From positions 45,591 to 109,590 of the forward strand of contig JAIRVG010000022.1 of NCBI GenBank assembly GCA_031253995.1: DNA of 64,000 nucleotides. Reading direction: 5' to 3'. Positions 41,526 through 50,856 of the stretch are shown here, in pieces; the first letter of the stretch is position 1, and every line of letters begins with the position of its first letter. This DNA comes from Paucimonas sp. (GTDB taxonomy: Bacteria; Pseudomonadota; Gammaproteobacteria; Pseudomonadales; Pseudomonadaceae). The translations under genes were made by a program, and so were the position numbers. Under the pieces are notes generated by a model. The model was not told the origin of the DNA. It was given only the letters and a program-made list of their open reading frames with translations, and did no database searches.

Positions 41526-42096
41526 CCTGCTCGAACGCCTCGACGAGGACGGTTTCCTTATCCTGCCGGGCTATGTGGAAAACGGTCGGTTCGGCTCGAC
41601 CGGCCTGCTGCGCACCCTGCAAGCCACCTTCTATCCGGCACTGGCCGAGATCGCCAACCACTGGCGCGCGCGGTTCGGCCTGCCCGGCCGCTACCCGGAG
41701 CAGTTGCTGCAGTTCCAGGCGCAATGTCGCGATGCCGGCCAGCACAGCGATCCCTCCTGCTTCACCCGTCTGGCCCCGCAGGACTGCCTGCCCCTGCGCC
41801 ACCGTGGCGCAGACGCGCTGGCGTTCCCCTTGCAGATGGTCGCGCTGCTGTCCGCGCCCGTCGAAGACTTCAGCGGCGGCGAACTGCTGCTCACCGAACA
41901 GCGACCGCGCATGCAGTCCAGGCCCGTGGTGGTGCCCCTGCGTCGTGGCGATATCGCTGTCTTCCCCAGCCACCGGCGGCCGGTCGCCGGGGGTAACGGC
42001 TACTACCCGGTCACCACCCGGCAGGCCGTGAGCCCGGTGCGCAGCGGGCAGCGGCTTGGACTGGAGCTGTACTTTCATCTCGCAGTTGCGCCATGA
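41512..42096 (+). CDS. 2OG-oxygenase-like paralogue lacking iron ligands
   Basis: A 194-aa protein aligning with the gene before it: FYPALAEIANHWRARFG to FYLRLATLANDWHARLG, FPLQMVALLSAP to FPVQMAILLSRP and FSGGELLLTE to FEGGEFCLTE. The HxD motif is replaced (CLPLRHRGAD) and the distal His becomes Gln (TRQAVSPVRSGQR), while the 2-oxoglutarate Arg is kept. It is also shorter at the N-terminus. The overlap implies coupled translation, so it may form a heteromer with the active protein. Confidence 0.8.
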   Translation: MTPADLLERLDEDGFLILPGYVENGRFGSTGLLRTLQATFYPALAEIANHWRARFGLPGRYPEQLLQFQAQCRDAGQHSDPSCFTRLAPQDCLPLRHRGADALAFPLQMVALLSAPVEDFSGGELLLTEQRPRMQSRPVVVPLRRGDIAVFPSHRRPVAGGNGYYPVTTRQAVSPVRSGQRLGLELYFHLAVAP

Positions 42097-42180
42097 GCTG
42101 GATCCTGCCCAGACGAATACCGCTGCTGGCGCGCAACCCGATTAGAATGAGCGCCTTCGCCTACCTCGCCAGGAGTCGCC

Positions 42181-43065
42181 ATGGCCTTGCCGCCCCTCAA
42201 CAGCTTTCGCGTCTTCGAGGCCGTCGCCCGCCTGGGCAATCTCGCTGCAGCAGCCATCGAACTGCACGTGACCACCGGTGCGGTCAGCCAGCAGATCAAG
42301 ACCCTGCAGGGCACCCTGGGCGTGGAACTGTTCGAGAAGCGCGGTCGCCAACTGGTCCTCACCGATGCCGGACGCGGCCTGCACCAACGCATCGCCCCGG
42401 CACTGGGGGCCATCAGCGACGCCGTGCAATCCTTCCAGCACAGCGCCCGACAGTCGCCGCCAGTCATCGAGCTGACCCTGTCACTGCCTCCCGCCGACGG
42501 CATCACCTGGCTGGCCACGCCGCTGTTCCGCTTCATGGAGGAAAATCACGGGATCAAACTCAGGGTGATCACTGCCAGCGAGTTCAGCCAGGTGGACTGG
42601 CGCCAGGCCGATGTCGCCGTGGTCTACGGCACGCCGCCCTGGTCGGGGTTCTGGTGGCGCCAATTGCACGGTATCCGCCTGACCCCGGTGTGCAGCCCGC
42701 AGTACCTGCGCGGCGAACGGGCGATCCACTGCGTCGCCGACCTCGCCCGGCACCGCCTGCTGCACGAGGATGACGGCGCGCAATGGCGCCTGTGGCTGAC
42801 CGAGGCCGGGGCCACGATGGGCGGTATGGCGGACGTCTACTTCGAGGATTTCGCCCTGGTCCTGCAGGCCGCGCGGGACGGCTTCGGCGTGGCCCTGAGC
42901 GATGAAACGGTGTCGGCCCGCGACCTCGACGAAGGCCGGCTGGTGCAGCCCTTGCGACTGTCGACACCGGCGATCCATAACTACTACTGCATCTGCGCCG
43001 AACACCTGCGCGAGCGCCCGGAAGTCCAGGCGCTCATCGACTGGGTACTGTCTACCGCCCGCTAG
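42181..43065 (+). CDS. LysR-family regulator (GcvA-like)
   Basis: A 294-aa LysR regulator. The helix-turn-helix is LGNLAAAAIELHVTTGAVSQQIK; the effector domain includes LPPADGITWLATPLFRF and FALVLQAARDGFGVALSDE. A good ribosome site (AGGAGTCGCC) precedes ATG 42181. It lies 84 bp after the oxygenase pair, same strand, and may regulate them or the facing genes. Its stop codon overlaps that of the convergent MBL gene. Confidence 0.9.
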   Translation: MALPPLNSFRVFEAVARLGNLAAAAIELHVTTGAVSQQIKTLQGTLGVELFEKRGRQLVLTDAGRGLHQRIAPALGAISDAVQSFQHSARQSPPVIELTLSLPPADGITWLATPLFRFMEENHGIKLRVITASEFSQVDWRQADVAVVYGTPPWSGFWWRQLHGIRLTPVCSPQYLRGERAIHCVADLARHRLLHEDDGAQWRLWLTEAGATMGGMADVYFEDFALVLQAARDGFGVALSDETVSARDLDEGRLVQPLRLSTPAIHNYYCICAEHLRERPEVQALIDWVLSTAR

Positions 43066-43967
43066 GGTTTGTAGCCATAGGCGCGACCGTCGGTGAACTC
43101 GATGTCGGTCAAGATGCTGATGTCCTTCTCCACCTTGAACAACCTGGCCTGCTTGATCAGCTCAGGATCGGAGAACGTCTCGCCCTTCGCCCGTCCGGCC
43201 TGGATCGCCAGCATCTGCTCGCGGATCTTGCCCACCTCGGCGTAGGTCATGGCCGGCACCCGGTTGGCATCCTCGTCGGCATGGGCGCCGTAGATCGTCG
43301 TTTGCGGGTTGATCAGCTTGAGGGTGGCGTCCAGCGAGGCGATGTAGTCCTTGAGGTTGCCGGCCAGCAGCCAGGACGGATAGAGATGGTCGCCGGACAA
43401 CAGGACGTTGTGGGTCTCGTCGAAAAGCACCACTTCGTCCCTGGTATGCCCAGGGGTGTTCAACAGGCGTACCTGCAGCCCGCCCAGGTCGATCAACTCA
43501 CCCGGTTTCACCAGCCTGTCGACCTTGAAGGGCTTGACCGTCATATGGTCGAAGTTGCCCAGGTAGACCGGTTCGGGCACGTGATAAAGACCGTCGTCGC
43601 GCTTGAACTTGCGGGTAAAGGGAATATCCACGAGGTACACACTGGAGAAGTTGTGCAGTCCGCCGAGGTGGTCGAAGTGCAAGTGCGACGGCAACACGGA
43701 AAGAGGCTTGTCGGTCAGCGTGGCTGCAACCCTGGTGATGTCTTCCTTCTGGTTGGCGCCGGCATCGAACATCAGCGCCCGTTCGCTGCCCAGCAGCAGG
43801 TACGAGTAGTTCTTCTGGTAGTACTCGGGTTCCCCGATCGCATAGAGCCAGTCGTTGAGCTTGTGCACCACGAAACTGCCTTCGCGCTTGCCCGCCTCCT
43901 GCGCGCCCGCGCCCACCGTCATTGCCATGCCGACCGCCAGGGCCGCCGCCTTGATCACACTACGCAT
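43062..43967 (-). CDS. Secreted MBL-fold metallohydrolase
   Basis: A 301-aa periplasmic protein. The signal peptide ends near VGAGA. Zinc motif HLHFDH and further ligands in NTPGHTRDE and LLSGDHL, then GAHAD, give a complete binuclear site. The arrangement is of the glyoxalase II/lactonase-like MBL group, not a class B beta-lactamase. The substrate is unknown. ATG 43967 is chosen over the GTG at 43976, which would sit only one base from the AAGAGG ribosome site. Confidence 0.85.
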   Translation of the reverse strand: MRSVIKAAALAVGMAMTVGAGAQEAGKREGSFVVHKLNDWLYAIGEPEYYQKNYSYLLLGSERALMFDAGANQKEDITRVAATLTDKPLSVLPSHLHFDHLGGLHNFSSVYLVDIPFTRKFKRDDGLYHVPEPVYLGNFDHMTVKPFKVDRLVKPGELIDLGGLQVRLLNTPGHTRDEVVLFDETHNVLLSGDHLYPSWLLAGNLKDYIASLDATLKLINPQTTIYGAHADEDANRVPAMTYAEVGKIREQMLAIQAGRAKGETFSDPELIKQARLFKVEKDISILTDIEFTDGRAYGYKP

Positions 43968-44153
43968 CGACTTCACGCCTCTTGTTCTTGTAGAAGGTCC
44001 GGCCGGTCGAACAGCAACCGGCGCAGGCCATATAAGCGGCGTATCCCATTGAAGAACAATGGATATTATTTGAACGACGATGGTTTAGCGCTTCTTAAGC
44101 GTCAGCCAGTGCACTACACTTGCGCGCCTTTTTTGGCGCAACGGACTGCCCCC

Positions 44154-44693
44154 ATGCAACGCATCGTGATACTTGGCAACGCCGGAAGCGGCAAATCGAC
44201 CCTGGCCCGACAACTTGGCCAGCGCCTGGGCGTGCCGGTGGTGCATCTGGACCGCTTGTTCTGGGAGCCGGGATGGATCGAGGCACCCACCGCGGTGTTT
44301 CGCCAGCGGGTCAGCGAGGCCATCGCCGGCGACGCCTGGGTCTGCGAGGGCAACTACGCCCGGAAGACCTTCGACCTGCGCCTGCTCCGCGCCGACCTGG
44401 TGATCTGGCTCGACACCCCGCGCCTCACCTGCGTGCGCCGGGTGATGCTGCGCAGCCTGTTGAACCGCCCGCGCGCCGACCTGCCGGACGGATGCCGCGA
44501 ACGCCTGGACAAGGCCTTCCTCGACTTCCTCAAGTACGTGTGGACCTACGACGCGCAGTACCGCCCCAGCATCGAGCAGGTGCGCCTGGCCGTCGCCCCG
44601 CAGGTGCCGGTGGTGCACCTGCGCGATGCTGCTGAAAGCGCGAGGTTCCTGGCCAGCCTTGGCCGTGACCCGGGGCTTGTTTCCGGCAAATGA
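44154..44693 (+). CDS. P-loop nucleoside/nucleotide kinase-like ATPase
   Basis: A 179-aa protein of the adenylate-kinase-like fold. The Walker A motif GNAGSGKST is at residues 8-16; VVHLDRLFWEPGW and WVCEGNYA follow, then LVIWLDTPRLTCVRRVMLRSL. This is the pattern often labelled topology-modulation or FlaR-like kinase; the true substrate is unknown. The open frame extends upstream antisense to the MBL gene and is rejected; ATG 44154 begins directly at the fold. The 186-bp divergent gap before it is AT-rich at its end, with an inverted repeat TTGCGC/GCGCAA near 44120-44141. Confidence 0.82.
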   Translation: MQRIVILGNAGSGKSTLARQLGQRLGVPVVHLDRLFWEPGWIEAPTAVFRQRVSEAIAGDAWVCEGNYARKTFDLRLLRADLVIWLDTPRLTCVRRVMLRSLLNRPRADLPDGCRERLDKAFLDFLKYVWTYDAQYRPSIEQVRLAVAPQVPVVHLRDAAESARFLASLGRDPGLVSGK

Positions 44694-44897
44694 GTGCCAT
44701 GGAGGCACCTGGCAGCCCAACCCACACCCCCTGCCGCCCATCGACATGCCAATGTCGCTCTCAGCCAAGAACACGGCAAACCCAGGCAACAGACACCTCG
44801 CCGATCGGCCTAGCTTCGGTGGACGGGCGCGGTGACTGATCCAGCCGCGTCCCGTAGTGCCATTACATAACAAGTCCAATAACAAAAGGCCTTCAGG

Positions 44898-46304
44898 ATG
44901 AATACACCTTCCACGAAGCGTGATCGTGCAGAACTGGCGCAGGGTTTCAAGCCGCGCCACGTCACCATGCTGTCCATCGCCGGGGTCATCGGCGCCGGCT
45001 TGTTCGTCGGTTCCGGACACGCCATCGCGGCAGCAGGACCGGCCGCCATCCTCGCCTACGTCATGGCCGGTGCCCTGGTGGTACTGGTGATGCGCATGCT
45101 CGGCGAAATGGCAGTCGCCAGTCCCGACACCGGTTCGTTCTCCACCTACGCCGACCGCGCCATCGGGCGCTGGGCCGGGTTCACCATCGGCTGGCTGTAC
45201 TGGTGGTTCTGGGTACTGGTGATCCCCATCGAAGCCATCGCCGCCGGCGTGGTGCTCAACGCCTGGTTCCCCCACGTCGACGCCTGGCTGTTCGCCCTCG
45301 GTCTCACCGTGGCCCTCACCGCCACCAACCTGGCCAGCGTCGGCAAGTACGGCGAGTTCGAGTTCTGGTTCGCCATGCTCAAGATCATCGCCATCGTCGC
45401 CTTCATCGGCCTCGGTTTCTTCGCCCTGCTCGGCGGCCTGCCGGGCCGCGAGGTCAGCGGCCTGAGCCAGTTGCTGCAAACCCAGGGCGGCTTCCTGCCC
45501 AACGGCTGGACGGCGATCATCGGCGCCCTGCTGACCACCATGTTCAGCTTCATGGGCACTGAAGCGGTGACCATCGCCGCCTCGGAATCCAGCAACCCCG
45601 CCGGCAACATCGCCCGCGCCACCCGCTCGGTGATCTGGCGCATCAGCGTGTTCTACCTGCTGTCGATCTTCGTGATCATCTCCATCGTGCCGTGGAACGA
45701 CCCGCTGCTGCCGCTGCAGGGTTCCTACCAGCGCGCCTTGGAAATCATGCAGATCCCCTACGCCAAGCTGCTGGTGGACGCGGTGGTGCTGGTGGCGGTG
45801 GCCAGCTGCCTGAACTCGTCGATCTACATCTCTTCGCGGATGGTCTTCTCCCTGGGCAAGCGTGGTGACGCGCCGTCCCTGCTGCAACGCACTTCGGGCA
45901 AGGGCGTGCCGCGCGCGGCGGTAATTGCCAGCACCCTGATCGGCATGATCGCCACGGTGGTCAACTACTTCGCCCCGGCCCATGTGTTCCAGTTCCTGCT
46001 GGCCACCTCGGGCTCGATCGCACTGCTGGTGTACCTGGTGATCGCCTGCTCGCAACTGCGGATGCGCGGCATCCTGCAACGGGAAGGCAAGGCGCTGCAG
46101 TTCCGCATGTGGCTGTTCCCGTGGCTGACCCTGGCGGTGATCGCCTTCATCGTGTTTGCGCTGGGGGTGATGTTCGTGATGCCGGCGCACCGGATGGAAG
46201 TGACGGCGACGCTGGCCCTGGCAGGAGCGATTGCCCTGCTGGGAGTGGTGAGGTCGCGCAGGCCGGCGCCGGTGGTGGGTGCCCGGGTCTACGGGCAGTC
46301 GTGA
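44898..46304 (+). CDS. gabP: GabP, 4-aminobutyrate (GABA) permease
   Basis: A 468-aa APC-superfamily permease with twelve hydrophobic segments. HVTMLSIAGVIGAGLFVGSG, SPDTGSFSTYADRAIGRWAG and TIGWLYWWFWVLVIP closely follow E. coli GabP. It imports GABA and similar amino acids with protons. AAGG lies 7 nt before ATG 44898. No gabD/gabT genes are adjacent. The 204 bp before it show no gene. It converges with the T6SS locus, 27 bp apart. Confidence 0.92.
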   Translation: MNTPSTKRDRAELAQGFKPRHVTMLSIAGVIGAGLFVGSGHAIAAAGPAAILAYVMAGALVVLVMRMLGEMAVASPDTGSFSTYADRAIGRWAGFTIGWLYWWFWVLVIPIEAIAAGVVLNAWFPHVDAWLFALGLTVALTATNLASVGKYGEFEFWFAMLKIIAIVAFIGLGFFALLGGLPGREVSGLSQLLQTQGGFLPNGWTAIIGALLTTMFSFMGTEAVTIAASESSNPAGNIARATRSVIWRISVFYLLSIFVIISIVPWNDPLLPLQGSYQRALEIMQIPYAKLLVDAVVLVAVASCLNSSIYISSRMVFSLGKRGDAPSLLQRTSGKGVPRAAVIASTLIGMIATVVNYFAPAHVFQFLLATSGSIALLVYLVIACSQLRMRGILQREGKALQFRMWLFPWLTLAVIAFIVFALGVMFVMPAHRMEVTATLALAGAIALLGVVRSRRPAPVVGARVYGQS

Positions 46305-46331
46305 GGTAGCAGCAGACGAATATCCACCCGC

Positions 46332-47048
46332 CTATTGGCTGCCCGCCCAGGCCACCAGCGCCAACAGCAGGACAAGCCCCCCAGCCCACGACCAGACGCG
46401 CCTCTTGCGAGGAGGCGCCACCGACGGCAACAGCGGGGGCAAGGTCGGCGGCGGCATGATGACCAAAGGCTTGACCAAGGCCATAGCGCCCGGATCGCCA
46501 TCCGACGGCAATCCGGGCGCTGGCGGGTGGCACTGCTCCAGTTGCAGCAGCATCCCGGCCAGGTAGCGGTGCAAGGTCAACAGGCTTTGCAGCGCCGCAG
46601 ACGGGTGGCGTTGCAGCAGATCGTGAGTGTTTTCCAGTTGCACTTGAAGACGCACGACCATGGGCACGGCACTGGCAGGCAGCGACAGGCTGCGCAACAG
46701 CAGGAGCAGGCGCCGGAACAGCCAGTCGAAAATTTCCAGGCGCGTCGTTTCCACCGAAGGCCACAGCGTCGGCCACTGCGCCAACGACCTCTCCAGCACG
46801 GCCAGCCCCTGCACGACCCCGTCGAGCCCCTGTCGATGCCCCCGGGCCAGGACGAAGACCACCAGGGATTGCAGGTCCACGCCATTCGACTCGAACAGTG
46901 CCATGCAAAGTTGCTCTACCCGCTCCCAGTCAACGTCGGGACAGGCGGGATGATCCAGCTTCAGCAGTTCATCGCGCAGCGCCTTGAACTCGGCGAGGTG
47001 ACGGGGATCGCCACCTGCCCGTGCATGCATTTCGAACGAGACCGTCAT
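46332..47048 (-). CDS. VasL/ImpA-related T6SS protein with C-terminal membrane anchor
   Basis: A 238-aa protein, last gene of the T6SS operon. The body has the ImpA/VasL-like helical pattern (CPDVDWERVEQLCMALFESNG ... LAQWPTLWPSVETTRLEIFDWL), and one transmembrane helix closes the C-terminus (WSWAGGLVLLLALVAWAGS). In Vibrio, VasL-type proteins are TssA relatives that help sheath assembly and are membrane anchored. ATG 47048 is preceded by GGAGG. The 22-bp gap to tssE supports one transcript. Confidence 0.78.
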   Translation of the reverse strand: MTVSFEMHARAGGDPRHLAEFKALRDELLKLDHPACPDVDWERVEQLCMALFESNGVDLQSLVVFVLARGHRQGLDGVVQGLAVLERSLAQWPTLWPSVETTRLEIFDWLFRRLLLLLRSLSLPASAVPMVVRLQVQLENTHDLLQRHPSAALQSLLTLHRYLAGMLLQLEQCHPPAPGLPSDGDPGAMALVKPLVIMPPPTLPPLLPSVAPPRKRRVWSWAGGLVLLLALVAWAGSQ

Positions 47049-47070
47049 CCGGCCCTCCGCGGGTTCGGGG

Positions 47071-47511
47071 TCAGGGAGTCGGCAGGTATTGCTGCTGCTT
47101 GAGATGACGGACCAGGACCCTGCCCCCCGTGGCCAGGCTGGTGCCAAAGGTCACGGCCTCGCCGGAACTCAACCGCCCGTCGAGGACGAACACCAGGTGA
47201 CCCGGGCAATCCTGGTCCACCGTGCGAACGACCGGGTCCAGCAGGCGCGGCTCGTACTGCTGCACCGTGCGGGTGATGGACTGGGTCATGCCGTTGGCAG
47301 CACCCGACATCCCCTGCAGCAACTGTCCCGAATCCGGCAGGCCATGGTCCGGCAGGTGGGCGAGACTGCCGGCGCGGCTGTTGAAGAGACGCTGCAGGTT
47401 ATCAAGCACCGAGAGCACCTGCTGGTCCTGCTCTTCCACCAGATGCAGGTCCAGTTCGCCGCTGAAGTTGCCCAGCAGCACGTCATACAGCGAAGGGCCG
47501 TGATCACTCAT
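47071..47511 (-). CDS. tssE: TssE, gp25-like T6SS baseplate protein
   Basis: A 146-aa baseplate component homologous to phage T4 gp25. SVLDNLQRLFNSRAGSLAHLPDHGLPD is the typical core, and DPVVRTVDQD precedes two closing strands. It lies 3 bp after the tssJ stop. It works with TssF, TssG and TssK to form the baseplate wedge. Confidence 0.92.
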   Translation of the reverse strand: MSDHGPSLYDVLLGNFSGELDLHLVEEQDQQVLSVLDNLQRLFNSRAGSLAHLPDHGLPDSGQLLQGMSGAANGMTQSITRTVQQYEPRLLDPVVRTVDQDCPGHLVFVLDGRLSSGEAVTFGTSLATGGRVLVRHLKQQQYLPTP

Positions 47512-47514
47512 GGC

Positions 47515-48048
47515 TCAGCCCTCCAGCCCACGCAGGCTGAGATGGTTGTCGCCGACCTCGATGGTCCTCGCCCGGTCCGGATCGAGGTCGTCGCGGTCGA
47601 GCAACAGGCGCCAGGTCCCCGCGTGCGGCTCCGGGAAACGGAACAAGGCAACCACCGCGACGTGCCTGGCATCCTGGTGCATCGGCATGCTCAACTGCGC
47701 CCCCTGCTCCGGCGCGACCATCAGCGTGCGCTGGTCCAGCAGGTTGGCCCCGAACAGGCGATCACCAGCGTCGAGCAACTCGTCATAGCCGGACTTCCCC
47801 AACGCCTTGCCATCACGCAACTGATAGACCCGCACCAGGGTCGGCACCGACAGCGCGTTCATGTTCTCGAAGCCGCTGTTCAGCGCCGCCCGACCACTGA
47901 AGTCCAGGTGCAGTACCTTGACCTGCTTGTAGAACACCCCGTGAGCGGTTTCCCGCGTTCCGTCGGCAACCCGCTGGAACAGCCCGCACCCACCCAGCAG
48001 CGCCGCCAGCGCCACGACAACCGATACCTTAGAAGTGGTACGCCACAT
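47515..48048 (-). CDS. tssJ: TssJ, T6SS outer-membrane lipoprotein
   Basis: A 177-aa lipoprotein with lipobox LLGGC near residue 20, then a beta-sandwich body (VLHLDFSGRAALN, PTLVRVYQLRDGKAL, HVAVVALFRFPEPHAGTWRL). TssJ anchors the TssJLM membrane complex to the outer membrane. Its start overlaps the end of tssG by 20 bp. Confidence 0.92.
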   Translation of the reverse strand: MWRTTSKVSVVVALAALLGGCGLFQRVADGTRETAHGVFYKQVKVLHLDFSGRAALNSGFENMNALSVPTLVRVYQLRDGKALGKSGYDELLDAGDRLFGANLLDQRTLMVAPEQGAQLSMPMHQDARHVAVVALFRFPEPHAGTWRLLLDRDDLDPDRARTIEVGDNHLSLRGLEG

Positions 48049-49102
48049 GATTTGCCTTCCTGTCCTGCGAATTGTTCTTCAGGCCCTGGTAATGGCCCAG
48101 ATTGATGGTGATGTTGTCTTGACCGTCATTGCCAATCGGGCCTAGCACCGCCGTCAGGCCCAGCAACGCCGAGGGCGCGCCCAGGGCGGCGGGAACCATG
48201 CGGTTCAGCGGCAACGACAGGCGCAGGCAGGCGGTGCAGCGCCAACCCAGGTAGACCCGCAGCAGCACCAGCAGGTCCGTGTGCAGGGAGCCGCCTGGCA
48301 GCCAGCCGAGCACCTCTGCCGGATCGTCCGTGGAGAGCACCAGCAACATCTGGCTGCTGACATCCCGGGCCACCGCACCCAATGGCGTGCCTTGGTCCAG
48401 GGCCACCCCGCCGCCGCTGTCCAGGCCTGGTGGTGGAACGAGACGGATGCGCTTCGGCCAGTGCCCCACCACGCGAACCCGGGTGTTTTGCGCCAGCAGG
48501 CTGACCAGTGCGGTGATCCCCTCGGCATTGCGGGTCGGCAGGCGCATCACCCCCAGCAACGCCAGAAAGCGCGACACCGGCGTAGCGATCTGCTCGGCGG
48601 TGCCCGGAATACCTAGCCCGATCAGGCCCAGCAGGCACTGGGAGGTCTCATCCCGCCCACCCGTTTCGAACGTGGCGGGATAGGAATACTTGCGCCAGAC
48701 CCGATAGAACTGGGTGAAGATCCGGTGATTGAAGATATCCAGGAAGGCTTCCAGGGCCTCGTGCCCCTCCCGGCGCTGGCTGATGTCGTCCAGATAGGCG
48801 GTCGGCAGCGGGGCATCCACGCCGTACAGGCCCAGCACCCGGGTTCGTACCGTGACCGAGCGCTCGGCGAACTCGATGGCGCGCAGCTCGCCGGCCGGAA
48901 AGCCCATGCCGGGGTCGGGGCGAAAGCGCACCGCATCATCCTGGGGCCGGCTGCCGGTGCCCAGTGGCGGTCTTTCGGGTGAAGCCTGCTCAAGCAACTG
49001 GCAGAAGCGGTAGATACCGGCTTCGGCCACCCGCCCCTGCAAGGCGCGCAGCAGCTCCTCGGTGTTCAACCGGGAATCCGCCGGCTGTGGTTCTCGTTCC
49101 AT
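48029..49102 (-). CDS. tssG: TssG, T6SS baseplate protein
   Basis: A 357-aa baseplate wedge component. Typical N-terminal AGIYRFCQLLEQ, then VRFRPDPGMGFPAGELRAIEF and GLYGVDAPLPTAYLDDI, are TssG hallmarks. It overlaps tssF by 37 bp and tssJ by 20 bp, so translation along the operon is coupled. Confidence 0.93.
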   Translation of the reverse strand: MEREPQPADSRLNTEELLRALQGRVAEAGIYRFCQLLEQASPERPPLGTGSRPQDDAVRFRPDPGMGFPAGELRAIEFAERSVTVRTRVLGLYGVDAPLPTAYLDDISQRREGHEALEAFLDIFNHRIFTQFYRVWRKYSYPATFETGGRDETSQCLLGLIGLGIPGTAEQIATPVSRFLALLGVMRLPTRNAEGITALVSLLAQNTRVRVVGHWPKRIRLVPPPGLDSGGGVALDQGTPLGAVARDVSSQMLLVLSTDDPAEVLGWLPGGSLHTDLLVLLRVYLGWRCTACLRLSLPLNRMVPAALGAPSALLGLTAVLGPIGNDGQDNITINLGHYQGLKNNSQDRKANHVAYHF

Positions 49103-50823
49103 CGCAGGGTCTTCCCGGTCGGTTGCAGGATAAGCGTGAGCTGGTTGAACAGGTGGATATCGGCGTAGAGCGCGAAGAAGCGGTTGAGCAGCTCACCGAA
49201 CAGGGCGATGTCGCCCTCGCCGCAGAAGCCGTCGGCGTCGAGGGTCACTTCGATATCGACTCCCCGCAGCAGGAAGCCCTTTTCGAAACGCTGGATCAGG
49301 TGATGCCGCACGTCGACGATGGCCGCCAGACGCCGCCGGTTCAGCTCGCTTTCACTCCAGTCGTACAGCGCCAGGGTGCCACGCAGCACTTCGGCGCTGT
49401 CCAGCATCGGCAGGAAGTTGGAGCCCAGGTGGCTGAGCACGCGCCAGTGAAAGCGGTCGCGATTGGGCGGATAGCACGGCAAGGTTGGCGCGGTCAGGTT
49501 GCGCACCCGCAGGCCGCCGCTTTCCGCGCTCTGGATACCTTCGAGCAGCGTGCTTTGCAGCGCCTTGCGCGGCAACCGGCCATTGGTGCCGGTAAGCGCC
49601 AGCGAGAGACTTGCCTGTGCACGGCGGTCCGTCACCTCGAATGTCTCGCCACCGAGAATCAGCCAGGTATCGTGCAAGCCGTTGGCACTGCGCTTGACGC
49701 GACTGTGGAAGTAGCGCTCCGGTGCCTCGTCGCGCAGCATGCCGCCCTTGTGCCGGAAGCTGGTGAACGGTACGTAGTCCACCTCGCTAACCAATCCCGT
49801 GGTCTGTACCCGGTCCACCGAATAGACCTCGGTATGACCGTCCTGCAGACGCACGGGGCGCAGCAGGTAATCGGACTGCAAGGGATCGAGCCGCAGGGGG
49901 TCGGCCTCCAGATGGAACAGATTGATCACCGGTACCGCGTTCAACCGCACATGCTCCACCGTCGGCCGCACGGCGTGGGGCCAGGGCTCGGCGAGTACCA
50001 CCTCCAGTTCGAGCCACTGCGTGCCCTCGGCAATCTGCAATTGCTCCAGGCCATGCAGGGTCACGAACATGAATTTCTCGCGAAAACTGAAGTACTCCAG
50101 CAGCAACTGGTAGCCACTGAAGGCGCTGTCGCCCTTGGGCCACAGGCGGTCCTCCTCGGCAAAGCCGGCAGGAGAAAAATGCCCGTTGAAGCGTCGGCGT
50201 TCGAGACCGCCCGCCTGGCGCACATGCAGCTCCGGCTGACCCAGGGTCAGTGCCTGGTGCAAGGCACTGGCCAGTGCCGGTTCGGCGTTCAGGTAGAGCT
50301 CCAGTGCCTGCGGCCCGACGCTCGCCAGCATTGCGCTGCAATCGAGGCGCAAACGCAACAAGGGGCGGCCATCGACCTGGTAGTCGAGCCCGAAGGCGCT
50401 CACTACCAGGGGCTGCAAGCGCAGGTCGCGGGTGGTGGTATAGCTGCAACGAGTGCGTTTCGGGCCGATGGGCTGCGACTGCACCGCGAAGCCGCGAGGG
50501 ATCACCTGTTCGCTTTTCGCGGTATTCAGGTCCGGAGTCAGCTCGACGATCGCCAGGGAGGGAATGGTTCGCAGGTAGTGGGGCCAGAGCAGGCTGACCA
50601 GGCCTTCGGTCAGCTCGGGCAGGTCGTCGTCGAGCTTCTCGCGCAGTCGCCCCATGAGAAAGGCGAAGCCCTCCAGCAGCCGCTCGACAAAGGGGTCGCA
50701 CGCCCCGGTCCGGTCCAGGTTGAGTTGTGCCGCGCGGTCCGGAAACGCCTCGGCGAACTCCTTGCCGGCTTCACGCAGGTAGCGCATTTCGGCATCGAAA
50801 TAGCGCAGGGTGAGATTGTCCAT
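49066..50823 (-). CDS. tssF: TssF, T6SS baseplate protein
   Basis: A 585-aa baseplate wedge protein. The start LTLRYFDAEMRYLREAGKEFAEAFP and DPFVERLLEGFAFL are diagnostic of TssF; PRGFAVQSQP and a C-terminal VDIEVTLDADGF also fit. ATG 50823 is used rather than the TTG two codons earlier. Expressed between tssA and tssG. Confidence 0.94.
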   Translation of the reverse strand: MDNLTLRYFDAEMRYLREAGKEFAEAFPDRAAQLNLDRTGACDPFVERLLEGFAFLMGRLREKLDDDLPELTEGLVSLLWPHYLRTIPSLAIVELTPDLNTAKSEQVIPRGFAVQSQPIGPKRTRCSYTTTRDLRLQPLVVSAFGLDYQVDGRPLLRLRLDCSAMLASVGPQALELYLNAEPALASALHQALTLGQPELHVRQAGGLERRRFNGHFSPAGFAEEDRLWPKGDSAFSGYQLLLEYFSFREKFMFVTLHGLEQLQIAEGTQWLELEVVLAEPWPHAVRPTVEHVRLNAVPVINLFHLEADPLRLDPLQSDYLLRPVRLQDGHTEVYSVDRVQTTGLVSEVDYVPFTSFRHKGGMLRDEAPERYFHSRVKRSANGLHDTWLILGGETFEVTDRRAQASLSLALTGTNGRLPRKALQSTLLEGIQSAESGGLRVRNLTAPTLPCYPPNRDRFHWRVLSHLGSNFLPMLDSAEVLRGTLALYDWSESELNRRRLAAIVDVRHHLIQRFEKGFLLRGVDIEVTLDADGFCGEGDIALFGELLNRFFALYADIHLFNQLTLILQPTGKTLRWNENHSRRIPG

Positions 50824-50856
50824 GGTCAAAACGATTAGGTCCTGTTGGAAGGAAGT

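Noticed and set aside
41512..42096. Second oxygenase gene as a broken pseudogene
   Set aside because: The frame is intact, the fold pattern is kept and it overlaps its partner for coupled translation; loss is limited to iron ligands.
43281..44153. 291-codon upstream extension of the P-loop kinase
   Set aside because: It lies antisense to the MBL hydrolase; the kinase fold starts at ATG 44154 with the Walker A motif eight residues in.
48964..50838. 624-codon open frame antisense to tssF
   Set aside because: tssF is unmistakable on the other strand; the antisense product is Gln/Val/Glu-rich low-complexity sequence.
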